DNA of 64,000 nucleotides from Flavobacteriales bacterium UBA5081 (lineage in GTDB: Bacteria > Bacteroidota > Bacteroidia > Flavobacteriales_E > Vicingaceae). Below, in pieces: positions 51,895-60,973 of the stretch. The notes under the pieces are model-generated. The model had not been told where the DNA came from. It saw nothing but the letters and a program-made list of their open reading frames with translations, and did not search any database. Each line of letters starts with the position of its first letter. Position 1 is the stretch's first letter. The translations under genes and the position numbers were made by a program. Location of the stretch: assembly GCA_002415785.1 (NCBI GenBank), contig DIAJ01000033.1, forward strand, positions 191,180-255,179. Reading direction: 5' to 3'.

Positions 51895-53916
51895 CTACTG
51901 TTCTCCGCTATCCTCCATATCGGGTACTTCAGGTTTCTCCGGTTTAGGAACGTAGTCGGTTCCAATAATTCTAAATTCTGTACGTCGGTTTAACTGGTGA
52001 GCCGCTTCGCGTTCTTCCTCTGTCGCTAATTTGCTAATTTCCTCATCTGAAATAAGTAAATTAGACTCACCCATACCTTTAGGAATCATTCGTTCTCGTG
52101 CGATTCCTCTGCTCACTAAATAATCAACTGCAGATTTAGCACGACCTTGTGATAGCTTTTGGTTGTATTCTGCACTACCTCTACTATCAGTGTTTGCTAA
52201 TAACTCAATTACAATTGTTGGGTTGTCCACCAAAGTTTTATATAAAACCTCTAATGAATCTCTAGCCTGATCTGTCAGTTTTACATCATCAAACTCATAT
52301 AAGATGTCTGGAAGCTTAATTGGCTCTTCAGTAATTGGCTGTAATTCATAAAGGTGAGCAAAAATCTTAGATTCATCTAAGCCCACAGTGGTTTCTTTAC
52401 CTTTCGCACTTAAGTAATCGTTCTTACTTACTGTTATGTTATATGAAGTATTTGGACTTATGTAATACTCTCCATTTCCTTTGTCTGCAAACTCAAAAGT
52501 TCCATCGGAACGCGTTTCCATTTCAGCAGTTGTACCATCTGTTCCAACTAACTCCACTTTTGCAGCTGTAATTGGCTCTCCGGTTTCTATGTCCCTAACT
52601 TCACCCTTTAAGATAAAAATAACCGGTGGTTCAGAAAACTCCCAAATATCATCTTTCCCTCTGCCGCCTTCTCTACTTGAAGTAAAAAATCCTCTGTTTT
52701 CGTTTCCTTGATAAATCAAAGCAAAATCATTAGCACTTGAATTAATTGGAGCTTTCATATTTTGGACTTCTCCCCATTGCCCATCACCTTTCTTGGCTGC
52801 CATGTATATGTCCAATCCGCCCATACCTACATGTCCATTAGAAGCAAAATACAAATCGCCATTTTCTCTCACAAAAGGAAACATTTCATCTCCTTGAGTA
52901 TTGATTTCCGGTCCAAGATTAATTGGAGCAGACCATTGATTTCTTCCTTCCTCTTTTATGTACCAAAGGTCTTTTCCACCTTGACCACCTTCAAGATCAG
53001 ATGCAAAAATTAAAATTTTATCATCAGGTGTGATAGCTGGATGACCAACTACTGCACTATCTGAAGCAATCATAACTTCCTCAGGAGTTCCAAATCCCAT
53101 CCCTTGCTTTTGAGCTTGATAAATTTTACATCCCTTATATCCATTCTTCTCTACTTCACAACGAGTAAAGTACATAATATTCCTTCTGGAATTAAAAGTT
53201 GCACTACCTTCGCTAGCGTCTGTATTAACTGCTCCATCTTCGCCGCCTGCTAAAACAGGCTCACTCCACTTTCCTTTCTTATCTCTTTGAGTAACGTATA
53301 AATCAGAAAAATTTGTTCCTGTCACTTCAGACACATCTGAACCTGTAGAACCTTCTCGAGTTGATGTAAAAATCAATTCATCATTTCGCTTATCTGCAAA
53401 GGTTGGGCTAAAATCGTAAAACTCAGAATTTATTAAAACAACCGGCTCTACAGTATAAGTAGTTGGGTTATCAGCCCAAGTTTGTGCTTTTTGTGCAGCT
53501 TCAACTCCTAATTTACCTCTAGGGTCACTTGGGTTATCAGCTGCATATTTTTGAAATTCAACTAAAGCTTCATCATATTTTCCATTTTGCATTTTCATGT
53601 TGGCTAAATGCAATCTGGCAACAGGGTCTGCATATTGAGCAATAATTGCTTTCTCATACCAAACCTCAGCTTGTTCAGTTTGATCACTTAAGCGATATGA
53701 CTCTCCAATCTTAAATATAATTTCGGCCTTTACATCTCTTCCTTTTTCCTTTACATAAGCTTTCTTGTACATTTCAATTGCCTCATGGTACTTCTCTTCT
53801 TTATACAAAGCATGATCAGCATCATCTAAATAACTTTTTTGTGCTAACAATTGTATAGGTGCAATTGCCAATAGTAAAAGAACTCCTAAAACTGTAGTAA
53901 ACTTCATTTGCGTCAT
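51895..53916 (-). CDS. OmpA-family protein with TPR, PD40 propeller and CRD domains (PorE-like)
   Basis: A 673-residue envelope protein. A signal peptide (KFTTVLGVLLLLAIAPIQLL) is followed by TPR repeats (residues about 30-150), WD40-like PD40 blades (about 165-430, such as FTSTREGSTGSDVSEV and YFASNGHVGMGGLDIYMAAK), a carboxypeptidase-regulatory-like domain (about 437-515) and a C-terminal OmpA peptidoglycan-binding domain (NTDSRGSAEYNQKLSQGRAK). The domain order and length match PorE of the type IX secretion system, but many paralogues share this design, so PorE identity is not certain. ATG 53916 is used; ATG 53907 (MKFTTV) is equally possible. It has its own terminator. Confidence 0.85.
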   Translation of the reverse strand: MTQMKFTTVLGVLLLLAIAPIQLLAQKSYLDDADHALYKEEKYHEAIEMYKKAYVKEKGRDVKAEIIFKIGESYRLSDQTEQAEVWYEKAIIAQYADPVARLHLANMKMQNGKYDEALVEFQKYAADNPSDPRGKLGVEAAQKAQTWADNPTTYTVEPVVLINSEFYDFSPTFADKRNDELIFTSTREGSTGSDVSEVTGTNFSDLYVTQRDKKGKWSEPVLAGGEDGAVNTDASEGSATFNSRRNIMYFTRCEVEKNGYKGCKIYQAQKQGMGFGTPEEVMIASDSAVVGHPAITPDDKILIFASDLEGGQGGKDLWYIKEEGRNQWSAPINLGPEINTQGDEMFPFVRENGDLYFASNGHVGMGGLDIYMAAKKGDGQWGEVQNMKAPINSSANDFALIYQGNENRGFFTSSREGGRGKDDIWEFSEPPVIFILKGEVRDIETGEPITAAKVELVGTDGTTAEMETRSDGTFEFADKGNGEYYISPNTSYNITVSKNDYLSAKGKETTVGLDESKIFAHLYELQPITEEPIKLPDILYEFDDVKLTDQARDSLEVLYKTLVDNPTIVIELLANTDSRGSAEYNQKLSQGRAKSAVDYLVSRGIARERMIPKGMGESNLLISDEEISKLATEEEREAAHQLNRRTEFRIIGTDYVPKPEKPEVPDMEDSGEQ

Positions 53917-54041
53917 ATATTTTGAAGGTAGCCGCTAAAATAAACAAATTTTTCAATCTCGACTCCTTTTTATTGGGCTGGATGATGTCCTACTTTAAAA
54001 TAAATTTAAACAATGTTAATATTTTATTAAATTTCAACCAC

Positions 54042-56240
54042 TTAATGATTAAACAATAATTCTCGATATTTTGGTAATGGCCAAATTTCATCATCTACCG
54101 TTAACTCCAATTTGTCTACACTGTATCTAATAATGTCAAACATTGGCTTTACAACATCACAATATTCAGAAGCGCGCTCTTTTGGATCAGTTAATTTGTT
54201 GATTCTTCTTCGCTCGTCAATCATTTTCTCGACGGTTTCTTTTACCACCTTAACATGACGAGAGATATTTTTAATCATCTCCAACTGAACATTAGCCGAC
54301 TCTTTAAATTCAGAATCTGACAAAATGCTTTTTAAGCCTTGAACATTTCTAATTAATTGATTTTGGTATTTAAGCGCAATCGGTAAAATATGATTTTGCG
54401 CTAGGTCACCTACTACTCTCGCTTCTATTCGGATTAAATTTGTGTATAATTCATAGGCAATTTCCTGACGAGCCATTACCTCTCTCTTCGTCATCACCCC
54501 TATTTCTTCAAAAAGAGAAACCGTTTGCTTCGAACCTAATTCGGTAAGCGCTTCAGGTGTAGTTCTCAAATGAGATAAGCCTCTTTTAGCCGCTTCTTTT
54601 ACCCATTCCTCACCATAGCCATTTCCTTCAAAACGAATATTTTTAGATGCAATGGTGTATTTCTTCAAGATTCTAAGAATAGCTTCGTCTTTTTTTACTC
54701 CCTTTTTAATTTGAGCATCTACATCTTTCTTAAACTGTCGCAATTGTTTGGCAACTATTGTATTTAAAATGGTCATTGCCGAAGAGCAGTTTGCTGAAGA
54801 TCCTACTGCTCTGTATTCAAATTTATTTCCTGTAAAAGCAAAAGGTGAAGTTCTGTTTCTATCGGTATTGTCCAGCAAGATTTCAGGAATTTTACCGATA
54901 TTCAATTTTAGCTCTGTTTTTTCATCAGCCGTTAATGCTTTATCATCTTTAACTTTAGAAACGAGCTCGTCCAACATTTTTGTCAATTCTGTTCCAATAA
55001 AAACAGAAACAATTGCCGGTGGAGCCTCATTCGCTCCCAAGCGATGTTCGTTTCCCGCAGTGGCAATTGCAGCTCTCAACAATCGTTCATTGTCGTAAAC
55101 AGCTTTAATGGTATTAATCAGGAAAGTCAAAAACTGCATATTCGACTTTGGGTTTTTACCTGGGCTTAACAAATTCACACCGGTATCTGTTGCTAACGAC
55201 CAGTTATTGTGTTTTCCTGAACCATTTACATTGGCGTAAGGTTTTTCATGAAGCAACACACGCATATTGTGTTTACGTGCCACCTTATCCATAATGTCCA
55301 TTAACAACTGATTGTGATCAACTGCCAAGTTAGTTTCTTCATAAACCGGAGCACACTCAAATTGATTAGGGGCTACTTCATTATGGCGAGTTTTTACCGG
55401 AATTCCCAGCTTCATGCATTCAATTTCCAGTTCATTCATAAAAGCATTCGCCCTTTCGGGAATTGAACCAAAGTAATGATCGTCTAATTCTTGTCCTTTA
55501 GCAGGGCTATGTCCAAATACAGTCCTTCCTGTTAAAACCAAATCAGGTCTTGCAGCAAATAGTGCTTTATCCACCAAGAAATACTCTTGCTCCCAACCCA
55601 GTGTAGCATTTACCTTTTTTACATTTTTATCAAAATACTGACAAACATCAACTGCTGCTTGGTCAACAGCATTTAAAGCTTTTAATAAAGGAGTTTTGTA
55701 GTCTAAAGCTTCACCGGTATACGATATATATATAGTTGGAATACATAAAGTTTTTCCTATTACGAAAGCCGGCGAACTTGGATCCCAAGCTGTATAGCCG
55801 CGAGCTTCGAATGTATTTCGAATACCACCATGAGGCAAACTTGAAGCATCCGGCTCTTGTTGAACTAATTGACTACCATCAAATCGCTCGATTACATTAT
55901 TATCACTTAATGGTACAGGCTCAAAAAAGGCATCGTGCTTCTCTGCAGTAGTTCCGGTTAATGGTTGAAACCAATGCGTGTAATGCGTCACTTGCTTCTC
56001 CATAGCCCAAGCTTTCATTGAAGAAGCTACCGCATCAGTAATTTTTCGTTCAACTTGTTTCCCATTATTAATTGCATCAAGCACCTGACTATAAATATCT
56101 TTCGGCATATATTCTGCCATAGCTTTCTTATCGAAAACATTAATACCATAATAATCAGATATTTTTGGTGATGGAGCGATAACTTCTCTCGGTGTACGAG
56201 ACATTGCAGCTTCAATAGCCTTAAAGCGGATAGTTGCCAT
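54042..56240 (-). CDS. glnN: Glutamine synthetase type III
   Basis: A 732-residue enzyme that makes glutamine from glutamate and ammonia. Length and motifs are those of the large GSIII class found in Bacteroidota and cyanobacteria: YTHWFQPLTGTTAEKHDAF, GWEQEYFLVDKALF, KTRHNEVAPNQFECAP, NVNGSGKHNNWSL and NRTSPFAFTGNKFEYRAVGS. The N terminus MATIRFKAIEAAMSRTPREV is also typical. A promoter lies 27 bp upstream. It stands alone. Confidence 0.97.
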   Translation of the reverse strand: MATIRFKAIEAAMSRTPREVIAPSPKISDYYGINVFDKKAMAEYMPKDIYSQVLDAINNGKQVERKITDAVASSMKAWAMEKQVTHYTHWFQPLTGTTAEKHDAFFEPVPLSDNNVIERFDGSQLVQQEPDASSLPHGGIRNTFEARGYTAWDPSSPAFVIGKTLCIPTIYISYTGEALDYKTPLLKALNAVDQAAVDVCQYFDKNVKKVNATLGWEQEYFLVDKALFAARPDLVLTGRTVFGHSPAKGQELDDHYFGSIPERANAFMNELEIECMKLGIPVKTRHNEVAPNQFECAPVYEETNLAVDHNQLLMDIMDKVARKHNMRVLLHEKPYANVNGSGKHNNWSLATDTGVNLLSPGKNPKSNMQFLTFLINTIKAVYDNERLLRAAIATAGNEHRLGANEAPPAIVSVFIGTELTKMLDELVSKVKDDKALTADEKTELKLNIGKIPEILLDNTDRNRTSPFAFTGNKFEYRAVGSSANCSSAMTILNTIVAKQLRQFKKDVDAQIKKGVKKDEAILRILKKYTIASKNIRFEGNGYGEEWVKEAAKRGLSHLRTTPEALTELGSKQTVSLFEEIGVMTKREVMARQEIAYELYTNLIRIEARVVGDLAQNHILPIALKYQNQLIRNVQGLKSILSDSEFKESANVQLEMIKNISRHVKVVKETVEKMIDERRRINKLTDPKERASEYCDVVKPMFDIIRYSVDKLELTVDDEIWPLPKYRELLFNH

Positions 56241-56266
56241 ATTGTATTTATTCTAAAATTATGGCA

Positions 56267-56300
56267 CAAAAGTATTCCATATTTTCAACTTCATGACAAA
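56267..56300 (-). promoter_or_regulatory. Candidate promoter of glutamine synthetase III
   Basis: On the minus strand TTTG (56300-56297) and TACTTTTG (56274-56267) are 22 bp apart, slightly wider than the usual 19-21 bp. The -7 element is perfect. Confidence 0.5.
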
Positions 56301-56382
56301 AAAAGCAAAAATAATTATCAACACCCCATAAAAAATAGGGTAGACACCACAGAAACCATAAACTTTTAAGAAAAAACCCTAA

Positions 56383-57330
56383 TTAAAATGGGGTCGCAAA
56401 TGAAAAATACATATAAACAGCATAAAAGAGAATCAATACAAGCCCTTTCCAAAGTCCAATATTTTTCCCCCATACCATAAAAGGCAACAACAACAAAGCT
56501 ATTCCCAACATAAAGTAAATATCAAAAGAAATTACAGATGGACTAATTGATAATGGGTGAACGACAGCTGTTACACCTACAATGGCGAAGATATTGAACA
56601 AATTGGAACCAATTAAATTGCCGATAGAAATATCAGTTTCTTTTCTGAATGCCGCTACAGCAGATGTTACTAATTCGGGAACACTGGTTCCAAAGGCTAC
56701 TACAGAAACGCTAATCACTTTTTCACTAACACCAAAGTTTTTAGCAATACTTACTACACTTTCCACCAACCATTCAGAGCCAAAATACAAACCTGCTAGC
56801 CCTAAGAGTATAAACAGCAAATCTTTTATAGCTGTATCTTTAGGGGCCTCATCGGGAATTTCGGCTTCAGCTTGCAAAGCTTTACCTTCAATTCGAGACT
56901 TTCTAATCAACCAAAAGGTAAATGCAGATAAAATCAAAACAAAAATTAGCCCTTCCCAAAAATTAATCTCTCCATTTAGTGCGAAAATATAAAAGAGAAT
57001 AGAAGCAAACATCATCATCGGCCAATCAATTCGGATCGATGCACGATTAACTTCTATTGGAAAAATTAAAACAGTTATTCCTAAAACCAAGCCAAGGTTG
57101 GCAATGTTTGAACCTACTACTGCTCCAACACTAACATCGGGATAACCACTTAACACTCCTTTTAAACTCACTAGCAATTCAGGTGCTGAAGTTCCAAATG
57201 AGACAATGGTCATACCTATAACCAGTGGAGAAATTGCAAAACGCAAAGCTAAGCGAACAGCTCCACGAACTAAAAATTCGGCACCACCAATTAAAATAAC
57301 TAAGCCAAGGATGAGCAGTAAATATTCCAT
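56383..57330 (-). CDS. Calcium/sodium antiporter (CaCA, YrbG-like)
   Basis: A 315-residue membrane protein with ten helices in two inverted repeats. The paired alpha motifs are clear: GMTIVSFGTSAPELLVSLKG in the first half and SVVAFGTSVPELVTSAVAAF in the second, with GAVVGSNIANLG and GNLIGSNLFNIFA supplying the asparagines that coordinate cations. A short acidic cytoplasmic loop separates the halves. It probably exports Ca2+ in exchange for Na+. Its ATG directly follows the tatA stop codon. Confidence 0.93.
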   Translation of the reverse strand: MEYLLLILGLVILIGGAEFLVRGAVRLALRFAISPLVIGMTIVSFGTSAPELLVSLKGVLSGYPDVSVGAVVGSNIANLGLVLGITVLIFPIEVNRASIRIDWPMMMFASILFYIFALNGEINFWEGLIFVLILSAFTFWLIRKSRIEGKALQAEAEIPDEAPKDTAIKDLLFILLGLAGLYFGSEWLVESVVSIAKNFGVSEKVISVSVVAFGTSVPELVTSAVAAFRKETDISIGNLIGSNLFNIFAIVGVTAVVHPLSISPSVISFDIYFMLGIALLLLPFMVWGKNIGLWKGLVLILFYAVYMYFSFATPF

Positions 57331-57579
57331 CTACTTATTTTCCGACTTCTGTTGAGTAGTTCCTCCTGTTTTTTTATCCGGATTAGCACGATCGGTAATC
57401 TCTCTGGAAGTTTTTCTAATTTCCTCCTGAATATCACCGGTGGCATTTTTAAACTCTCGAATTCCCTTACCGAAACCTCTCGCCAACTCAGGAATTTTCT
57501 TTGACCCAAACAATAATACTACTGCTAATAAAACGATAAATATCTCAGATCCACCTAAACTTAAAAAACCTAATACCAT
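57331..57579 (-). CDS. tatA: Sec-independent translocase protein TatA
   Basis: An 82-residue protein: one transmembrane helix (EIFIVLLAVVLLFGSKKIPE, with the FG hinge), then the amphipathic helix LARGFGKGIREFKNATGDIQ and a charged, disordered tail. TatA forms the pore for folded proteins with twin-arginine signals. No tatC lies in the window. Its product is coupled to the antiporter gene, whose ATG begins directly after the tatA stop. Confidence 0.94.
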   Translation of the reverse strand: MVLGFLSLGGSEIFIVLLAVVLLFGSKKIPELARGFGKGIREFKNATGDIQEEIRKTSREITDRANPDKKTGGTTQQKSENK

Positions 57580-57592
57580 GGGTCAAAATTAC

Positions 57593-57630
57593 AAAAAAAG
57601 CCCTGTCTTGTATTCATCAAAACAGGGCTT
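57593..57630 (-). terminator. Rho-independent terminator of secDF
   Basis: AAGCCCTGT (57598-57606) and ACAGGGCTT (57622-57630) are perfect 9-bp arms. On the minus strand a run of T (complement of 57593-57599) follows, about 20 bp after the secDF stop. It separates secDF from tatA. Confidence 0.88.
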
Positions 57631-57649
57631 CAATTAAAGAATTATAAAA

Positions 57650-60600
57650 TTATTTTTTTCGCTTTTTATCCTCTTCCTTTTTGGTTAAGTCAACAACAAT
57701 TGGTGTTGCTACACAAAGCGATGAATAAGTTCCGACAATTACACCAACTAATAATGCAAAAGAGAAACCTCTAATCACTTCTCCTCCAAAAATAAAGATC
57801 ATTAATAATACAAAGAAAGTACTCATAGAGGTATTAAACGTTCTACTTAAGGTAGAGTTAACCGCCTCATTAACTACTGCATTAAACTCTCTCTTTTTGT
57901 ATGCACCTAAGTACTCCCTAATACGGTCGAAAACAACCACTGTATCATTAATAGAATAACCCACAACTGTTAGGATTGCTGCAATAAATGCCTGGTCAAT
58001 TTCTAATGAGAAAGGTAAAATTCCATATAACAATGAGAATACAGAAAGCACCAATAAAACATCGTGGAAGATTGCCACTACAGCTCCTAAACCAAATTGC
58101 CATTTTCTGAAACGCAATAATATGTATAAGAAAATAATGACTAGAGAGAAAACTATCGCCCAAAGGGCAGAAGTTTTAATATCGTCCGCAATGGTAGGTC
58201 CTACTTTTTGCGAACTCATAACTTCATAAGTTGCTCCAAGTGATTCTAAACCTTCATTTAATTTAGACTCAACTTCAGCGTCAGCATTAATAGACTCGCT
58301 ATCAATCAAGAAACTAGTTGTTATTTTCAGCTGATTATCTTCACCAAAAACTTTTACTTCAGGTGCTAAGTTTACTCCATCTTCAGTTACGAAACTGTTT
58401 GCTAAAGCGTTTCTCACATCAACAGCATCTTTACTTTCATCAAAGCGAACCACATAGGTTCTACCTCCAGTAAAGTCTACTCCGTAAGACAAGCCTCTAG
58501 TTAATAAAGAGCCAACTCCAACTAAAATAATAATTGAAGAAATGATGTAAAATACTTTTCTCTTTTCTACAATCTTTAATGAGATATTCTCCAAGAAGTG
58601 CTCACTAAATTTAGTAGAAACAGTAATCTTTTGCTTTTTATCTAATCTCCAAGCAAAGATTAATCGAGTAATGAAGATGGCACTAAACAATGAAGTTAGA
58701 ATACCTATCACTAAAACTTTCGCAAAACCTTCTACAGGTCCTGTTCCAAAGAACCAAAGAATAATACCGGTTAATAAAGTAGTAACGTTGGCATCGATAA
58801 TCGATGAATAGGCATTTTTATACCCATCTGTAATGGCTAGTCTGGTACCTTTACCTGCTCTAAGTTCTTCACGAATACGCTCGTAAATAAGTACGTTCGC
58901 ATCAACTGAAATACCAATTGTCAATACAATACCTGCAATTCCCGGTAAGGTTAGTGCAATGTTTGTACTTGCCAACACTCCCATGATAAAGAAAAGGTTA
59001 GCTAACAATGCTATATCGGAAGCAATACCTGCCTTGCCATAGAAGAAAATCATGTAAAGCAAAACAATTAACAAAGCAATTAAGAATGAATTCATTCCTG
59101 CATCAATAGCCTCCTGACCAAGTGATGGTCCTACAACTGCTTCTTCAACAATTTTTGCCGGAGCAGGAAGTTTACCCGCTTTAAGAATATTCGCAATTAA
59201 TTTTGCTTCTTCGATGGTAAAATCTCCTTCGATGCTCGAAACACCACCTGAAATTTCAGCATTTACATTAGGGAAAGAGTAAACGTAATTGTCAAGTACA
59301 ATTGCAATGCTTTGACCTACATTCTCACCTGTTAAACGCTTCCAAGTTTTTGCACCCAAGGTATTCATCTTCATGGTAATCTCCGGGCGACCACCAAACT
59401 GTCCGAAATCTTGGAAAGCATCTGTAATCACATCTCCTTCTAATGGAGCTTTACCATCTCTACTGTTTACTTCAATGGCAATTAGCTGTAAAAATCTACC
59501 TTCTTCATCAAAAGGTTTAGCCGTCCATAACAAACGTAAATCATTTGGAAAAATCTTCTTGATCTCGGGTATAGCCAAATACTCATTCACTTTTGCTGTG
59601 TCCTTAATGGCAACATAACCTACAATTGGACCTTCACCGGGCATGTAGTTTCCTTGCTCATTCTGGTAAATTGCCGGAGAAAGCACTGCAAACAGTGGGT
59701 TGTCCTTAGCAAAATCTTCAAAAGACTGATCTGCCAATCCGGCTGAATCAGATGAAGAAGTGTCTGCATCTGAAGTCAATTGATCCATTAAAGATGACTC
59801 TTCCTCTACAGTATCTTGAGTTAAAGAGTCTAAAGCATTTTCGGCAGTTTCAACTACCTCTTCAGCTGCTTCTTCAACTTCTTGTTCTAAAGTATCTGCC
59901 AAGTCTGCAACAGCAGAAGTAGAATCTGAATCACCATCAACTTCTTCACCTTTTTGAATTAAATTCAGCTTCTCATTAGCTTCTGCCAAATAAGGATAAA
60001 TTTCGGCATTCTCATAGGTTTCCCAGAACTCTAACTTAGCTGTTCCTTGTAATAATTGACGAACACGCTCTTTGTTTTTCACTCCCGGCAACTCAACCAA
60101 AATACGGTCTGAAGCAGTTAACTTCTGAATATTTGGCTGTGCTACACCAAAAAGGTTTACACGAGTACGAAGTACTTGGAAAGTACGATCGAAAGCAGCA
60201 TCTGCTTCTTCACGAATAAACTCAATTACTTGCTCATTAGAAGCATCTCTGTCAATATTATCTTTATTCTCTAAAGTATAAAAAACGGAAGCTAGTGGTT
60301 TATCACCTGCTACTTCTGCCCAAGATTGCTCGAATAAGTTAACAAAGTTGTCTTGATTAGTGCGCATTTTTTCCTTTGCCAAATCCATGGCTTTTTGGAA
60401 ATCTTCATCTTCGCTATAAGAAGATAGTGCACGAACAACATCGGCAACAGAGACCTCAAGAGTAACATTCATTCCTCCTTTTAGGTCAAGTCCCAGATTT
60501 AATACATTTTTTCTAACCTCTCCATAGGTGTAGTTCAAAACCGGATAAACCGGCTCTGCAGCCATGGAATCTAAATAGTTTTCCTCTTTCTCAATGGAAC

Positions 60601-60721
60601 CGTTTGCAAATTGTTCTGCGTCACTTTCAACACCTTGCGCTACCCATGTAAATGACAATTGGTAGAGACAAGCCAATGACAACAATGCGATAAACGTCCA
60701 AATTAATCCCTTGTTTTGCAT
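57650..60721 (-). CDS. secDF: Fused protein translocase subunits SecD/SecF
   Basis: A 1,023-residue proton-driven motor that aids protein export through SecYEG. The SecD half has an N-terminal helix, a large periplasmic P1 domain with DLKGGMNVTLEVSV, and six helices including LTIGISVDANVLIYERIREE. The SecF half begins near residue 690 and contains YGVDFTGGRTYVVRFDES and GYSINDTVVVFDRIREYLGA. An acidic, Ser-rich stretch (residues about 262-330) is inserted in P1, as in other Bacteroidota homologues. The fusion is normal for this phylum. Confidence 0.97.
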   Translation of the reverse strand: MQNKGLIWTFIALLSLACLYQLSFTWVAQGVESDAEQFANGSIEKEENYLDSMAAEPVYPVLNYTYGEVRKNVLNLGLDLKGGMNVTLEVSVADVVRALSSYSEDEDFQKAMDLAKEKMRTNQDNFVNLFEQSWAEVAGDKPLASVFYTLENKDNIDRDASNEQVIEFIREEADAAFDRTFQVLRTRVNLFGVAQPNIQKLTASDRILVELPGVKNKERVRQLLQGTAKLEFWETYENAEIYPYLAEANEKLNLIQKGEEVDGDSDSTSAVADLADTLEQEVEEAAEEVVETAENALDSLTQDTVEEESSLMDQLTSDADTSSSDSAGLADQSFEDFAKDNPLFAVLSPAIYQNEQGNYMPGEGPIVGYVAIKDTAKVNEYLAIPEIKKIFPNDLRLLWTAKPFDEEGRFLQLIAIEVNSRDGKAPLEGDVITDAFQDFGQFGGRPEITMKMNTLGAKTWKRLTGENVGQSIAIVLDNYVYSFPNVNAEISGGVSSIEGDFTIEEAKLIANILKAGKLPAPAKIVEEAVVGPSLGQEAIDAGMNSFLIALLIVLLYMIFFYGKAGIASDIALLANLFFIMGVLASTNIALTLPGIAGIVLTIGISVDANVLIYERIREELRAGKGTRLAITDGYKNAYSSIIDANVTTLLTGIILWFFGTGPVEGFAKVLVIGILTSLFSAIFITRLIFAWRLDKKQKITVSTKFSEHFLENISLKIVEKRKVFYIISSIIILVGVGSLLTRGLSYGVDFTGGRTYVVRFDESKDAVDVRNALANSFVTEDGVNLAPEVKVFGEDNQLKITTSFLIDSESINADAEVESKLNEGLESLGATYEVMSSQKVGPTIADDIKTSALWAIVFSLVIIFLYILLRFRKWQFGLGAVVAIFHDVLLVLSVFSLLYGILPFSLEIDQAFIAAILTVVGYSINDTVVVFDRIREYLGAYKKREFNAVVNEAVNSTLSRTFNTSMSTFFVLLMIFIFGGEVIRGFSFALLVGVIVGTYSSLCVATPIVVDLTKKEEDKKRKK

Positions 60722-60758
60722 GTTTTAGCTTTAAAAAATTGATTCTTTATGAAGCCTG

Positions 60759-60789
60759 CAAATATAGAATTTCCAATAAGAAATAACAA
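60759..60789 (-). promoter_or_regulatory. Bacteroidota-type promoter of secDF
   Basis: On the minus strand TTG (60789-60787), a 20-bp spacer and TATATTTG (60766-60759) match the consensus, about 38 bp upstream of the ATG at 60721. Confidence 0.7.
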
Positions 60790-60973
60790 TTGTCTTTTAC
60801 TTAATAGTGAATTTTGTGGAAAAGCTTTAATTTTCATCGTATTTTTACACTCATATAGGCAACTTTAGGTCAATTTTATAGTCATATTTCAGATGAATGG
60901 AATTTACGATTTCAAATAAAGTGTTGCTTATAATGAAACATTATTTACAATTTGCAAATAAAACACTCCAGAT

